Positions 27,929 to 36,134 of a stretch of 52,670 bases of DNA are shown piece after piece; within the stretch, counting starts at the first letter, position 1, and each line of letters opens with the position of its first letter. The notes below the pieces were generated by a model, which did not search any database, was not told the origin of the DNA, and was given only the letters and a program-made list of their open reading frames with translations. This stretch comes from Acidimicrobiaceae bacterium (GTDB taxonomy: Bacteria; Actinomycetota; Acidimicrobiia; Acidimicrobiales; RAAP-2): the NCBI GenBank assembly GCA_027306605.1, contig DAHUZK010000061.1, forward strand, positions 1-52,670, written 5' to 3'. Made by a program: the position numbers and the translations under genes.

Positions 27929-27947
27929 CCCGGACAAGGAGCGGATC

Positions 27948-29420
27948 ATGAGAAACGGGACCGGACCGAGCACACGAACGGGGGGCAGGCGGCGCAGCCG
28001 GTGCCCACACGCTGTTTTGGCAGCAGCCGCGGTCCTGGCCACCTCGGGCGTCACCGCCCTCGGCGCCGTCGGGCCGTCCGCCGTGGCCGGTGCGGCCACG
28101 GCGCCACCGTCGACCAAGGTCGTGCCCTCGGCGTGCGGACTCTCGGCGCTGGCCAAGGCGCGTCAGCCGGTGCAGATCACGATGTGGCACACCATGACCC
28201 AGACCAACAACACGTGGCTGCAGAACTCGGTGAAGCACTTCAACGGCATGCAGCACCAGGTCCACGTGAACCTGGTGCAGCAGCCCGACTACCCCTCCGA
28301 GTTCGTGAAGTACAAGGCCGGACTCACCAGTGGCGACCTCCCGACGCTGGCCCAGTTCGAGGACACGACCGTGCAGCAGCTCGTGGACTCGCACTCGACC
28401 GTCCCCGTGCAGGACTGCATCGCGGCCTCCCACTACAAGACGAACGACTACCTGCCACGGGCCCTGGCCTTCTACCGCTACCACGGCGTCCAGCAGTCCA
28501 TGCCCTGGTCGGTCTCGAACGTGATCATGTACTACAACCCGATCGACTTCCAGAAGGCCGGCCTGAACCCGAACAAGCCGCCGCAGACCTTCGCCCAGGT
28601 CACCGCAGATTCGAAGAAGATCGTGGCCGCCCACGCCGCCACCCACGGCATCGCGCTGCCGGCCAAGCCCTACGTCTTCGAGTTCCTCCTCGCCAAGAGC
28701 GGCGGTGAGTACGTCAACAACGGCAACGGGCGCAAGGCGCGGGCGACGCAGGCCAACCTGACCAGTCCGACCGCCATGAAGGTCTGGAACTGGTGGAACC
28801 AGTTGCTGACCTCGCACCTGGCCCTGGCGACCGGTTCGGACCCCAACAACATCGACCACCTGATCGCCATCGCCACCGGCAACGCCGCCATGACCTTCGA
28901 GGCGTCCGGCGTCATCGGTCCGGCGGAGGCCGTGCTGGCTTCGGGCCAGTACCCCGGCGTGCAGATCCGCACGGCGCCCCTGCCCGCCCTGGCCACCGGA
29001 GGCGGTGTCCCCGTGGGCGACGGCTCCCTGTGGATCTCGGCTCACGCCTCCCTGGCTCAGCGGGCTGCAGCCTGGAAGCTCATCGCGTACCTCGATTCGC
29101 CCGAGCAGCAGGCGTCGCTCGCCGCCGAGGGCGGCTACGTGCCGATCCGGCGGTCCGCCACCAAGCTCCCGGTCCTCGTGCAGCGCTGGACCAGCGATCC
29201 CAACTACGAGGTCGGCTACACCCAGCTCACGACGGGCACGTTGAGCAACGCCAACATCGGGTCGCTGATCGGCGACTACCAGGGCGTGCGCAACGCGGTG
29301 GCGGACGGGCTCGAGCAGATGGTGGCCAACAAGATGTCGCCCAAGAAGGCGGCGGCCTTCGCCGAGAACGAGGCCAACACCGCCATCGAGAACTACAACA
29401 GCCGCATCGGGGCCAACTGA
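27948..29420 (+). CDS. ugpB: Extracellular solute-binding protein, UgpB type
   Basis: 490 residues. Signal peptide with Arg-rich start and hydrophobic core (about 20-45); no lipobox Cys at the right place, so it is probably a secreted or uncleaved-anchor binding protein. The mature part starts QITMWHTMTQTNN, typical of UgpB-like proteins (family SBP_bac_8). The permeases and ATPase upstream complete the importer. Glycerol-3-phosphate or glycerophosphodiesters are plausible cargo; the phosphoesterase gene just upstream of the operon would fit, but this is inference. Confidence 0.85.
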   Translation: MRNGTGPSTRTGGRRRSRCPHAVLAAAAVLATSGVTALGAVGPSAVAGAATAPPSTKVVPSACGLSALAKARQPVQITMWHTMTQTNNTWLQNSVKHFNGMQHQVHVNLVQQPDYPSEFVKYKAGLTSGDLPTLAQFEDTTVQQLVDSHSTVPVQDCIAASHYKTNDYLPRALAFYRYHGVQQSMPWSVSNVIMYYNPIDFQKAGLNPNKPPQTFAQVTADSKKIVAAHAATHGIALPAKPYVFEFLLAKSGGEYVNNGNGRKARATQANLTSPTAMKVWNWWNQLLTSHLALATGSDPNNIDHLIAIATGNAAMTFEASGVIGPAEAVLASGQYPGVQIRTAPLPALATGGGVPVGDGSLWISAHASLAQRAAAWKLIAYLDSPEQQASLAAEGGYVPIRRSATKLPVLVQRWTSDPNYEVGYTQLTTGTLSNANIGSLIGDYQGVRNAVADGLEQMVANKMSPKKAAAFAENEANTAIENYNSRIGAN

Positions 29421-29430
29421 CGCCGACCTT

Positions 29431-30294
29431 CTACCTGAGCAGGCGGGAGAGCCGTCGATCGGCGAGCACCTTGCCGCCCGTCTGGCAGTGCGGGCAGTAG
29501 GTCATCTCGTAGGACTCGAACGACACGCGCTGCAGTGTCTCGCCACAGGTCGGGCAGGGCTCGCCGTAGCGGCCGTGGACCGTGAAGCGCCCGCCGAGGC
29601 TGGACTCCGACAGCCCGCCCTCGCGGTGACGCTCGAGCTCGAGAGCCTCGCCGAGGACGTCCGTCGTTGCCCCGAGCAGCGCTTCACGCTGCTCGGGCGT
29701 CAACGCGCGCAGCGACGAGAAGGGCGACAGCCTGGCTCGCTGCAAGATGTCGTCGCCCCAGCCGCGCCCGATACCCGACACCGTGCGCTGGTCGCGCAGA
29801 TCGGTGGTGAGGTGGCGTCTCGAGTCGCTGGTGCGGATGAGCGCGGCGAACTCGTCGCTGCCCGGCTCGGGGCCGAGCCCCTCGAGCGGTCCCTCGTCGC
29901 CCGGCGCCAGGACCCACCACGACGCCTTGCGCTGCGACCCGTACTCGCGTACCAAGATGCCGACACCCGGGCCGTCGAGGCCGGCGTCCCCCCGTCCGAA
30001 CACGAAGCGGGCCACCGCACCCCGCGGCTTGGTCTTCTTGGGTGGCTCCTCGACGTCGAGCCGGCCGGCCTGCGAGAGGTGCAGGACGAGCCGGTTCCCG
30101 TCGTCGAAGTCCCAGACCAGGTACTTGGCCCGTCGCCCCACCGAGACCAACGCGTGCCCCTCCAAGGCGGCGGGGGCGGGGTCGTAGGTCTTGAGCGACG
30201 AGAACCCGAGCAGGTCGGCCCGGCGCAGGGTCAGCCCGCCCAGGCGGGCCCCGAGACGCTCGGAGAGGGCCTGCATCTCGGGCAGTTCGGGCAC
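29431..30294 (-). CDS. Fpg/Nei family DNA glycosylase
   Basis: 287 residues. MPELPEMQ supplies the catalytic N-terminal Pro and Glu; RRAKYLVWDF has the conserved Lys of the Fpg hairpin loop; the middle has a helix-two-turn-helix (IGRGWGDDILQRARL); a zinc finger CPTC...CPHC closes the protein. Fpg removes oxidised purines and cuts the abasic site. The HLxMxG motif is HLSQAGR here, so the lesion-reading residue differs and it may be one of the divergent actinobacterial paralogues. Convergent with ugpB, 10 bp apart. Confidence 0.88.
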   Translation of the reverse strand: MPELPEMQALSERLGARLGGLTLRRADLLGFSSLKTYDPAPAALEGHALVSVGRRAKYLVWDFDDGNRLVLHLSQAGRLDVEEPPKKTKPRGAVARFVFGRGDAGLDGPGVGILVREYGSQRKASWWVLAPGDEGPLEGLGPEPGSDEFAALIRTSDSRRHLTTDLRDQRTVSGIGRGWGDDILQRARLSPFSSLRALTPEQREALLGATTDVLGEALELERHREGGLSESSLGGRFTVHGRYGEPCPTCGETLQRVSFESYEMTYCPHCQTGGKVLADRRLSRLLR

Positions 30295-30299
30295 GCCAC

Positions 30300-30305
30300 A
30301 CTGTA
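30300..30305 (-). promoter_or_regulatory. -10 element TACAGT of the Fpg-like gene
   Basis: Minus-strand TACAGT is five nt before GTG 30294, in the 14-bp gap shared with the divergent methyltransferase gene. Confidence 0.4.
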
Positions 30306-30308
30306 CGC

Positions 30309-31103
30309 ATGACCTACACGCACGGGCATCACGAATCCGTGCTGCGCAGCCACGCCTGGCGCACGGCCGAGAACTCCTCCGCCTATCTCCTCCCCCACCT
30401 GCGGCCGGGCCAGAGCCTGCTCGACGTGGGCTGCGGCCCCGGCACCATCACCACCGACCTCGCGCTGCTGGTGGCGCCGGGCGCGGTGGTCGGGCTCGAC
30501 GCCGCCGCCGACGTGGTGGACCTGGCGCGCCGGCGCGCCGAGGGCCTCGGGCTGGCCAACCTCCGCTTCGAGGTGGGTGACCTGTTCGCGCTCGGCTACC
30601 CGGACGCCTCCTTCGACGTGGTCCACCTGCACCAGGTCCTGCAGCATGTCGCCGACCCGGCGGCCGCGCTGGTCGAGCTCCGGCGCGTCCTGCGGAGCGA
30701 CGGCGTCCTCGCGGCGCGTGACTCCGACTACGGGGCCTTCACCTGGGCGCCGGCCGACCCCCTCCTCGACCGCTGGCGCGAGCTCTACTACGCGGTGACC
30801 GGTCGCAACGGGCACGACGCCCGTCTCGGGCCCCGCCTGCTCGGCTTGGCCCACGAGGCCGGGTTCACCGACGTCACCACGTCGAGCTCCTCGTGGACGT
30901 ACGCCGACCCGGAGTCGCGGCGGTGGTGGGGCGACCTCTGGGCCGACCGGGTGCGTTTCTCACGCTTCGCCGACCAGGCGCGGGCCTACGGGCTGAGCGA
31001 CACCGCGGAGCTCGGGGAGATCGCGGACGCCTTCGGGCGGTGGGCCGACTGCGAAGACGCCGTCTTCGTCGTCCCCCACGTGGAGATCCTGGCCCGGGGC
31101 TGA
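30309..31103 (+). CDS. Class I SAM-dependent methyltransferase
   Basis: 264 residues. Motif I LLDVGCGPGTITTDLA (about 38-53), acidic end of beta-2 in VVGLDAA, and FDVVHLHQVLQHVADP as motif IV/post-region. Resembles UbiE/Methyltransf_11 proteins that act on small molecules. Divergent from the glycosylase gene with only 14 bp between starts. Substrate unknown. Confidence 0.85.
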   Translation: MTYTHGHHESVLRSHAWRTAENSSAYLLPHLRPGQSLLDVGCGPGTITTDLALLVAPGAVVGLDAAADVVDLARRRAEGLGLANLRFEVGDLFALGYPDASFDVVHLHQVLQHVADPAAALVELRRVLRSDGVLAARDSDYGAFTWAPADPLLDRWRELYYAVTGRNGHDARLGPRLLGLAHEAGFTDVTTSSSSWTYADPESRRWWGDLWADRVRFSRFADQARAYGLSDTAELGEIADAFGRWADCEDAVFVVPHVEILARG

Positions 31104-31110
31104 GGGCCGG

Positions 31111-31161
31111 CCCGGTGGCCGAGGGCGGGCCCCGTGGCCGAGGGCGGGCCCGGTGGCCGAG
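31111..31161. repeat. 19-bp GC-rich tandem repeat, about 2.7 copies
   Basis: The unit cccggtggccgagggcggg repeats with period 19 in the 62-bp convergent gap between the methyltransferase and the next gene. Confidence 0.85.
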
Positions 31162-31165
31162 CCGG

Positions 31166-32008
31166 TCAGTCGGCCCAGAGCTTGTCGGTGTAGGTGTCGG
31201 TCCCGGGAATGGTCGGGATGAAGGGCAACGCGGCCACGACCGTGCCCTTGCCGGACGCCTCGAGCCGGCGGCGGTGTTCGGCGATCACCGGCTCCCAGGC
31301 CACCTCGGGCGGCGTGTTCAAGAACCACAGGAGCACGGTGCGGTTGTCACGGGCCTTCTCGCGCGGCACGTCTCCCGGGGCGTCGACCTCCAGGGCGATC
31401 GGCGTGAAGGCGGCCACGAGGTCGCCGTCGGTCCCCGGCATGAGCCCGGGCAGGTGCTCGGTGCGCAACCACGACCACAACTCCTCGTTGGTGACGGCGT
31501 CGTCGCGGTCGATGAAGACGGTCACGAAGCCGCGGTAGGGATGGTCGAGAGCCAGCTCGACGGGCACCCCGTCGGGATCGCGCCGATGCTCCCACTCGAA
31601 GGTGTACAGGAGCGTGTGCACGTGATCGCGCTCCTGGAACATCCGGCCCGCGGCGTGCAGCGCGTTCACCTGGCGCAGGGCCCACTTGTTCCACACGTCG
31701 TGGTAGCCGTCGAGGACCCAGTAGGCCGAGATGTACGACCCACGGGCCGGCTCTCCGGTGATGACCGAGGGGTCCGGATCGCGCAGGGCCTTCAGATCCG
31801 CCGTCGCCACGAAGCGCCGCCCGGCGAAGTTGTAGGCGCCCACCATGCAGCCCGAATAGAAATGGTCGCGTTCGTACCAGCGGTTGTAGGCCACTTCGTG
31901 GCCGCGGTGGGGCTCGACCAGGGTGAGCAGCATCGAACCGAGCTTGACGGGCTCGGCGTCCGCATAGATCTCGATCGGCTTGCGCGTCTTGGGTGCGTCC
32001 TCGGGCAT
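31166..32008 (-). CDS. EthD-like (dimeric alpha/beta barrel) hypothetical protein
   Basis: 280 residues from ATG 32008; the upstream extension of the frame is not protein-like. It has two similar halves, each with a beta-strand and an aromatic/His motif: VAYNRWYERDHFYSG in the N-half and LWSWLRTEHLPGLMPG in the C-half. This suggests two tandem ferredoxin-like domains. Conserved Trp/His/Asp in such folds often bind haem or small aromatics. Function unknown. The -10-like TTAGGT lies nine nt upstream. Confidence 0.55.
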   Translation of the reverse strand: MPEDAPKTRKPIEIYADAEPVKLGSMLLTLVEPHRGHEVAYNRWYERDHFYSGCMVGAYNFAGRRFVATADLKALRDPDPSVITGEPARGSYISAYWVLDGYHDVWNKWALRQVNALHAAGRMFQERDHVHTLLYTFEWEHRRDPDGVPVELALDHPYRGFVTVFIDRDDAVTNEELWSWLRTEHLPGLMPGTDGDLVAAFTPIALEVDAPGDVPREKARDNRTVLLWFLNTPPEVAWEPVIAEHRRRLEASGKGTVVAALPFIPTIPGTDTYTDKLWAD

Positions 32009-32017
32009 GAGGGAGGA

Positions 32018-32023
32018 ACCTAA
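32018..32023 (-). promoter_or_regulatory. -10 element TTAGGT
   Basis: Minus-strand TTAGGT, nine nt from ATG 32008. The stretch between is pyrimidine-rich (TCCTCCCTC) and cannot act as a ribosome binding site. Confidence 0.4.
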
Positions 32024-32048
32024 CAGCCGGGTGGCGACGCAGACAGTC

Positions 32049-32873
32049 TCAGACCGCGCCCGTGGCCACCACGGCCGTCGTCGGCACGACGACACCGCCG
32101 GCGGGCTCGGCCGTGATGCTGAGACGCGACGGGCGGATCCCCCCGGCCATGGTGAAGGCCGCGTCGCGGGGCGAGGCGCCGAGCAACCCCAAGGAGATGG
32201 CCCGGCTCCCGACGATGCCCCACAGCTGGTAGGTCCGCCCGGCAGCGAGCGACGGCAGGCTGGACGAGACGAGGTACCCGCGCCCGTCGGGCACCACGAC
32301 GACCCGCGCCACGGGCGCGCCCGCGCCCGACGGCGAGCGCAGATCGACCAGCCGATGACCCGGCACGGCCAGCGCGGCGGCTACCGCCGACGACGGCCGG
32401 GCCACCTGGCCCTGGAGGTCCGAGACCCTGTGGTCGGCCCGCACGAGGCCGACACCGAGCACGAGTGCCACGACCGAGGCGGCCACGGCGACGGCCACCG
32501 ACACGACCACGGGCCGCCTGCGGTGCCGCCACCCTGCGGGCGAAGGCCGCAAGGGCATGCCGGACGCACCGGAGCGACCGGAGTCGGAGTCGGCGTCGGT
32601 GCGGCGGAGGCCGAGCGTCGGCATCGGTGGAGGCTCCTCCCCGCCACGATGCCCGGGACGTTCGGGCAAGCGGCCGGCGATCCGTGACCACAGCGCGTCC
32701 GGCAGCGGCTCGACCGTGGTCCCCAGGGCGCCCGCCACCTCCCGCAGGCTGTCGAGCTCGGCGCGACAGCGCGGACACGACGCCAGGTGTACCTCGAGCT
32801 CGGCGCGCTCGGTACCGTCGACGGCGTCGAGCGCGTAGGCGCCGAGAAGCTCGCCGGCCTCGTCGTGCCCCAT
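32049..32873 (-). CDS. rskA: Anti-sigma factor, RskA type
   Basis: 274 residues from ATG 32873 (a GTG precedes it at 32876). N-terminal zinc-binding anti-sigma domain with HLASCPRCRAEL, then one membrane helix (about 123-145) and an outer RskA domain (GYLVSSSLPSL...YQLWGIVG). It should hold the sigma factor at the membrane until the outer domain is cleaved in response to a signal. Its start overlaps the sigma stop codon (GTGATG with TGA inside), so the two are made in step. Gene name by similarity to Rv0444c. Confidence 0.85.
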   Translation of the reverse strand: MGHDEAGELLGAYALDAVDGTERAELEVHLASCPRCRAELDSLREVAGALGTTVEPLPDALWSRIAGRLPERPGHRGGEEPPPMPTLGLRRTDADSDSGRSGASGMPLRPSPAGWRHRRRPVVVSVAVAVAASVVALVLGVGLVRADHRVSDLQGQVARPSSAVAAALAVPGHRLVDLRSPSGAGAPVARVVVVPDGRGYLVSSSLPSLAAGRTYQLWGIVGSRAISLGLLGASPRDAAFTMAGGIRPSRLSITAEPAGGVVVPTTAVVATGAV

Positions 32874-33448
32874 CACGCGTCGACCCCCCGCACGCCGGCA
32901 TCGGTCAGCGCAGCCCGCATCCGACGCATGCCGTTGCGGATACGGCTCTTCACCGTCCCCTCGGGTTGACCGAGCATGGTGGCCACCTGGCGATAGGTGT
33001 GCCCGTCGAAGTAGGCCAGCTCGATCGCCCGCCGCTCCGCCTCGGGTAGCGCGCTCAGGGCGCTGGTCACCTGGTCGGTCACGGCCAGGTCCCACGCCTC
33101 GTGCTCGAGATCGTATGCACCCTGAGCCGTGCGCATGGCGTCGCGGGCTTCGCGTCGGCGACGCGCAGCGGACGAGCGGACTGCATCGACGGCGCGACCG
33201 TGGGCCTGAGCCAGCAGGTACGACCGCAGGGAGCCCCGGGCGGGATCGAAGCTCTCCGGCTGCCTCCAGAGACGCAGGAAGATCTCCTGGGCGACGTCCT
33301 CGGCTTCCGAGGCGTTGTGCAGCACCCGCTTGGCCAGCCCGTAGACGGCGCCGCCGTGTCGCCGGTACACCTCGGCCAGCGCGACCTCGCTGTAGCGGGC
33401 GATCGAGGTGACCAGCTGGGCGTCACTGACTTCGTCGATGCTCGGCAT
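32873..33448 (-). CDS. sigK: ECF RNA polymerase sigma factor, SigK type
   Basis: 191 residues. Sigma region 2 (about 22-88: ALAEVYRRHGGAVYGLAKRVL, AEDVAQEIFLRLWR) and region 4 (about 133-180: LPEAERRAIELAYFDGHTYRQVATMLGQPEGTVKSRI). Pairing with RskA supports the SigK family. It has no cysteine at all, so the disulfide-based control described for M. tuberculosis SigK cannot operate. ATG 33448 is nine nt after a CCGAAC element, consistent with autoregulation. Confidence 0.88.
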   Translation of the reverse strand: MPSIDEVSDAQLVTSIARYSEVALAEVYRRHGGAVYGLAKRVLHNASEAEDVAQEIFLRLWRQPESFDPARGSLRSYLLAQAHGRAVDAVRSSAARRRREARDAMRTAQGAYDLEHEAWDLAVTDQVTSALSALPEAERRAIELAYFDGHTYRQVATMLGQPEGTVKSRIRNGMRRMRAALTDAGVRGVDA

Positions 33449-33457
33449 GCAAGAACT

Positions 33458-33485
33458 GTTCGGCCCCGGGACCGGGCCCGGATGT
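33458..33485 (-). promoter_or_regulatory. Predicted SigK promoter of sigK-rskA
   Basis: Minus strand: ACATCC (33485-33480), 16-nt spacer, CCGAAC (33463-33458), nine nt to ATG. From memory the mycobacterial SigK consensus is CCATCC-N16/17-CCGAAT, so each element differs at one base. Confidence 0.6.
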
Positions 33486-33504
33486 CGGCTCCGCCATCCG
33501 GGCC
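33475..33504. repeat. 10-bp inverted repeat in the sigK/ferritin-like intergenic region
   Basis: ggcccggatg (33475-33484) and catccgggcc (33495-33504) are perfectly complementary with a 10-nt loop. Each arm contains most of a predicted -35 element, so the palindrome may simply be the pair of mirrored promoters, or may also be a structured regulator site. Confidence 0.85.
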
Positions 33505-33521
33505 GGGCCTCTGCTCCGGAT
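33494..33521 (+). promoter_or_regulatory. Predicted SigK promoter of the ferritin-like/cupredoxin operon
   Basis: CCATCC (33494-33499), 16-nt spacer, CCGGAT (33516-33521), ten nt to ATG 33532. The -35 matches the SigK consensus fully and the -10 differs at one base. Confidence 0.65.
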
Positions 33522-33531
33522 AGTAGGCGTC

Positions 33532-34416
33532 ATGCGCACCACCATCGATTCGTACACGTCGCGAGCTGGACGCCTGTGCCTCGAAGGCATCGACTTCGAC
33601 GACTTCTTGGACCGTCCCCTCCCGCCCGAGGCCCTGCGCACGCTTCGCTACATGCACGACGTGGAACACCACACCGTGTGCTACCTGCGCGATCTCCTGC
33701 TGACCCCGGCCCACCGGGATCCCGCCGTCACCTCGTTCCTCTCCTGCTGGGTCTTCGAGGAGCTCTGGCACGGCGAGGCCATCGGGCGCGTCCTCGAAGC
33801 GCACGGCGAGAGGGCGGGCGCCCCGCGCATCGCCGCCCTGCGCCAAGGGCGCAGGCGCCGGCAAGCCATGACCACGCTCAGCACGATCCTGTCGGCCGCG
33901 TGCACCGGTCGCACCTTCGTCGCGCTCCACATGACGTGGGGTGCAGTCAACGAGTGGACGACCCAGGCAGGCTACGGGCGCCTCTCCGAGACGGCCGGTC
34001 ACCCGACCCTGCGCGAGCTGCTCCGGCGCATCATGAAGCAGGAGGGCTCCCACATCGACTTCTACGCCTCCGAGGCGGCGCGCCGTCTCGAGGACAGCTC
34101 TGCAGCCCGGCGGCTGACCCGCTTCGCCCTGTCCCACTGGTGGCGTCCCGTCGGGTCGGGCGTGATGCCGCCACGCGAGGTCGGATTCCTCGTGCGCTAC
34201 CTCTTCGCCGGTGAGCAGGGCGCCGAGACCATCGCCCGCATCGACCGCCGCGTCGACCGGCTCCCCGGACTCGCCGGCCTCCACCTCCTGAGCAGCGCCG
34301 TGGCACAGGTCGCCGCCGCGTCGGCGACGGTCCGCTCGACGGCCGGCGGCCCACATCCGCCACGCCTTCGCGCACCGAACAGCGCGAGCACACGACGACC
34401 CGAGGAGGCCAGATGA
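33532..34416 (+). CDS. Di-iron, acyl-ACP desaturase-like ferritin-fold protein
   Basis: 294 residues. The carboxylate pattern of class II di-iron oxidases is complete: Glu45 (DVEHHT), Glu77-x-x-His80 (FEELWHGE), Glu141 (GAVNEWTT) and Glu171-x-x-His174 (KQEGSHIDFY). The two ExxH motifs and two single Glu residues resemble acyl-ACP desaturases and related oxygenases. No signal peptide, so it is cytoplasmic. It overlaps the next gene by four bases. Substrate unknown; a lipid or ACP-bound substrate would be the first guess from the fold. Confidence 0.72.
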   Translation: MRTTIDSYTSRAGRLCLEGIDFDDFLDRPLPPEALRTLRYMHDVEHHTVCYLRDLLLTPAHRDPAVTSFLSCWVFEELWHGEAIGRVLEAHGERAGAPRIAALRQGRRRRQAMTTLSTILSAACTGRTFVALHMTWGAVNEWTTQAGYGRLSETAGHPTLRELLRRIMKQEGSHIDFYASEAARRLEDSSAARRLTRFALSHWWRPVGSGVMPPREVGFLVRYLFAGEQGAETIARIDRRVDRLPGLAGLHLLSSAVAQVAAASATVRSTAGGPHPPRLRAPNSASTRRPEEAR

Positions 34417-35282
34417 CGGCAGAGCCCCGAGCGCTCGCAGAGCTGCTCGAAGAGTCACAGGACCTGCAGGCGGATGCCCTGCGGCCCGTGCCCGACGCGA
34501 TCGACGGGCTGGTGGCGACGGCCCTCGACGACGGCGCGGACGACACGGAGGGAGCGGGGGCGAACCGGTCCTTCCACGAGGAGCGCCGCGCCTCGTTGGC
34601 CGCGAGCCTGGCGGGCGCCACCGCCCTCGGCGCGGCAGGAGGCGCGCTGCTCGTCGGCGCCCTGAGCTCGGCCGCAGCGGCCAGCAGCCCCAAGGACGTC
34701 CAGATCCTCCAGACAGCGGCGGCGATCGAGAACCTGGCCGTGTCCACGTACCGGACGGCCCTGACCCTTCCCTTCATCGGCGGCGCGGCGGCCAACCCGG
34801 TCGTGACGAAGTTCGCCCAGGTCACCATGGGCCAGCACGTGCAGCACGCGGACGCGTTCAACGCGGCGGCCGAGCACCTCGGGGGAAGGGCACAGACGAA
34901 GCCCGATCCGGCGTTCGTCCCTGTCGTGCACAAGGCGGTGGCCGGCCTCGCCGGTGCCGGCGCCGCACAGGGGGCGCTGGCGGTCGTCGGCCTGGCCCTC
35001 GAGCTCGAGAACATCGCGGCCCAGACCTACGTGAAGGACACCGTGCTCGTGTCCGGCGAGAGCCGCAAGGCGCTCTTGGCCAGCATCATGGGTGTGGAGG
35101 CGCAGCATGTCTCCGTCCTCCTCGCAGTGCGGGCCCTCCTCATGGCCGACGCACCGCAGCTGATCTCCCTCGCGCCCGGGACGGCGTCCATGCTCCCGGC
35201 CGCGGCCGGAAGCGTCGGGTTCCCCGACGCCTTCTTCAAGACCGACGACGCCGCACCGGCGGGACAAGGAGCCGTGAAGTGA
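34413..35282 (+). CDS. Ferritin-like (Ferritin_2/PF13668) protein
   Basis: 289 residues. A polar N-terminus (about 1-65) precedes a hydrophobic Ala/Gly-rich segment (about 66-90) ending SSAAAASS, which may be an export signal or anchor placed unusually far in. The four-helix domain carries AAAIENLAVSTY, MGQHVQHADAF, LALELENIAAQTY and MGVEAQHVSVL, the E/H pattern of Ferritin_2. Metal or redox role likely. Ends with a GTGA overlap into its paralogue. Confidence 0.72.
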   Translation: MTAEPRALAELLEESQDLQADALRPVPDAIDGLVATALDDGADDTEGAGANRSFHEERRASLAASLAGATALGAAGGALLVGALSSAAAASSPKDVQILQTAAAIENLAVSTYRTALTLPFIGGAAANPVVTKFAQVTMGQHVQHADAFNAAAEHLGGRAQTKPDPAFVPVVHKAVAGLAGAGAAQGALAVVGLALELENIAAQTYVKDTVLVSGESRKALLASIMGVEAQHVSVLLAVRALLMADAPQLISLAPGTASMLPAAAGSVGFPDAFFKTDDAAPAGQGAVK

Positions 35283-36085
35283 CCAACGAGAGGTGCGACA
35301 CCGACGACACGTTCGAGGGAGACGGCCACGAGCTGGAGGCCCTGACCAGCGAGCTCGACGACCTCCACCACGACGTCGGCCTGCCGGCCATGCGCGACGC
35401 CACCTCGGCCCTGCGTGCGACGAGCCGGCGGACGTTCCTGCTGGGCGCCGGCGCGGCCGCGGCCGCCGGCGTCGGTCTGCTCGCCACCGGCGCGGCCGAC
35501 CCCGTCCCGGCCGGCGCGTCAGGGCGGCGGGTGGCCACCACGCCCCGGCGAGGAGCGGGCCGCGCCTTCCCGCCGGCCGGACTGACGGGCGACCTGGCGG
35601 TGGCGGCGGTGGCGGCCAGCCTCGAGAACCTGGCCGTGTACGCCTACGACGCCGGGTTGTCCGCCGCCCATGCAGGCAAGCTCGGGACGGTCCCACCGGC
35701 GGTCGCCACGTTCGCCTCAACCGTGAAGGGCCAGCACCAGCAGCACGCGGCAGCGTGGAACGCAGTCCTGAAGTCGCACGGCAAGGCGCCGGTGACCCTC
35801 ACCAACCCCGGGCTGACGCCCACGGTGGACTCGGACCTCGCCACGGTGACCGACGTGACCGGCCTCGCCGAGCTGGCGCTCACACTCGAGACCATCGCCG
35901 CGCAGACGTACCAGGTGGAGACGGCAAGACTGAAGGGCAGTGCCGCCGTCGGACTCTCGTCCTCCATCCAGCCGGTCGAGATGCAGCACATCGCGATCCT
36001 CTACTACGTCCTGGGCAAGTACCCGGGCACGCAGACCGCGTCGGGAACCCCGCTCGCCTTCGGACCGACCTCGCAGGCGGTCTGA
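35279..36085 (+). CDS. Tat-exported ferritin-like (Ferritin_2) protein
   Basis: 268 residues from GTG 35279. A long polar N-terminus (about 1-48) is followed by the twin-arginine motif SRRTFLLGAG and a hydrophobic core, so it is exported folded, possibly with metal bound. The ferritin-like domain has AASLENLAVYAY, KGQHQQHAAAW, LALTLETIAAQTY and QPVEMQHIAILYY, parallel to the preceding gene. The pair probably arose by duplication. Confidence 0.75.
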   Translation: MTNERCDTDDTFEGDGHELEALTSELDDLHHDVGLPAMRDATSALRATSRRTFLLGAGAAAAAGVGLLATGAADPVPAGASGRRVATTPRRGAGRAFPPAGLTGDLAVAAVAASLENLAVYAYDAGLSAAHAGKLGTVPPAVATFASTVKGQHQQHAAAWNAVLKSHGKAPVTLTNPGLTPTVDSDLATVTDVTGLAELALTLETIAAQTYQVETARLKGSAAVGLSSSIQPVEMQHIAILYYVLGKYPGTQTASGTPLAFGPTSQAV

Positions 36086-36134
36086 GGTGGGTCCGGGTGC
36101 AGACGGGGCCGGGCGGAGACTCCGGCGCGGAGCC

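Noticed and set aside
33449-33463. GAAC-T-GTTC near the sigK start as a LexA box
   Set aside because: The spacer is one base instead of four, so it does not fit the CGAAC-N4-GTTCG pattern.
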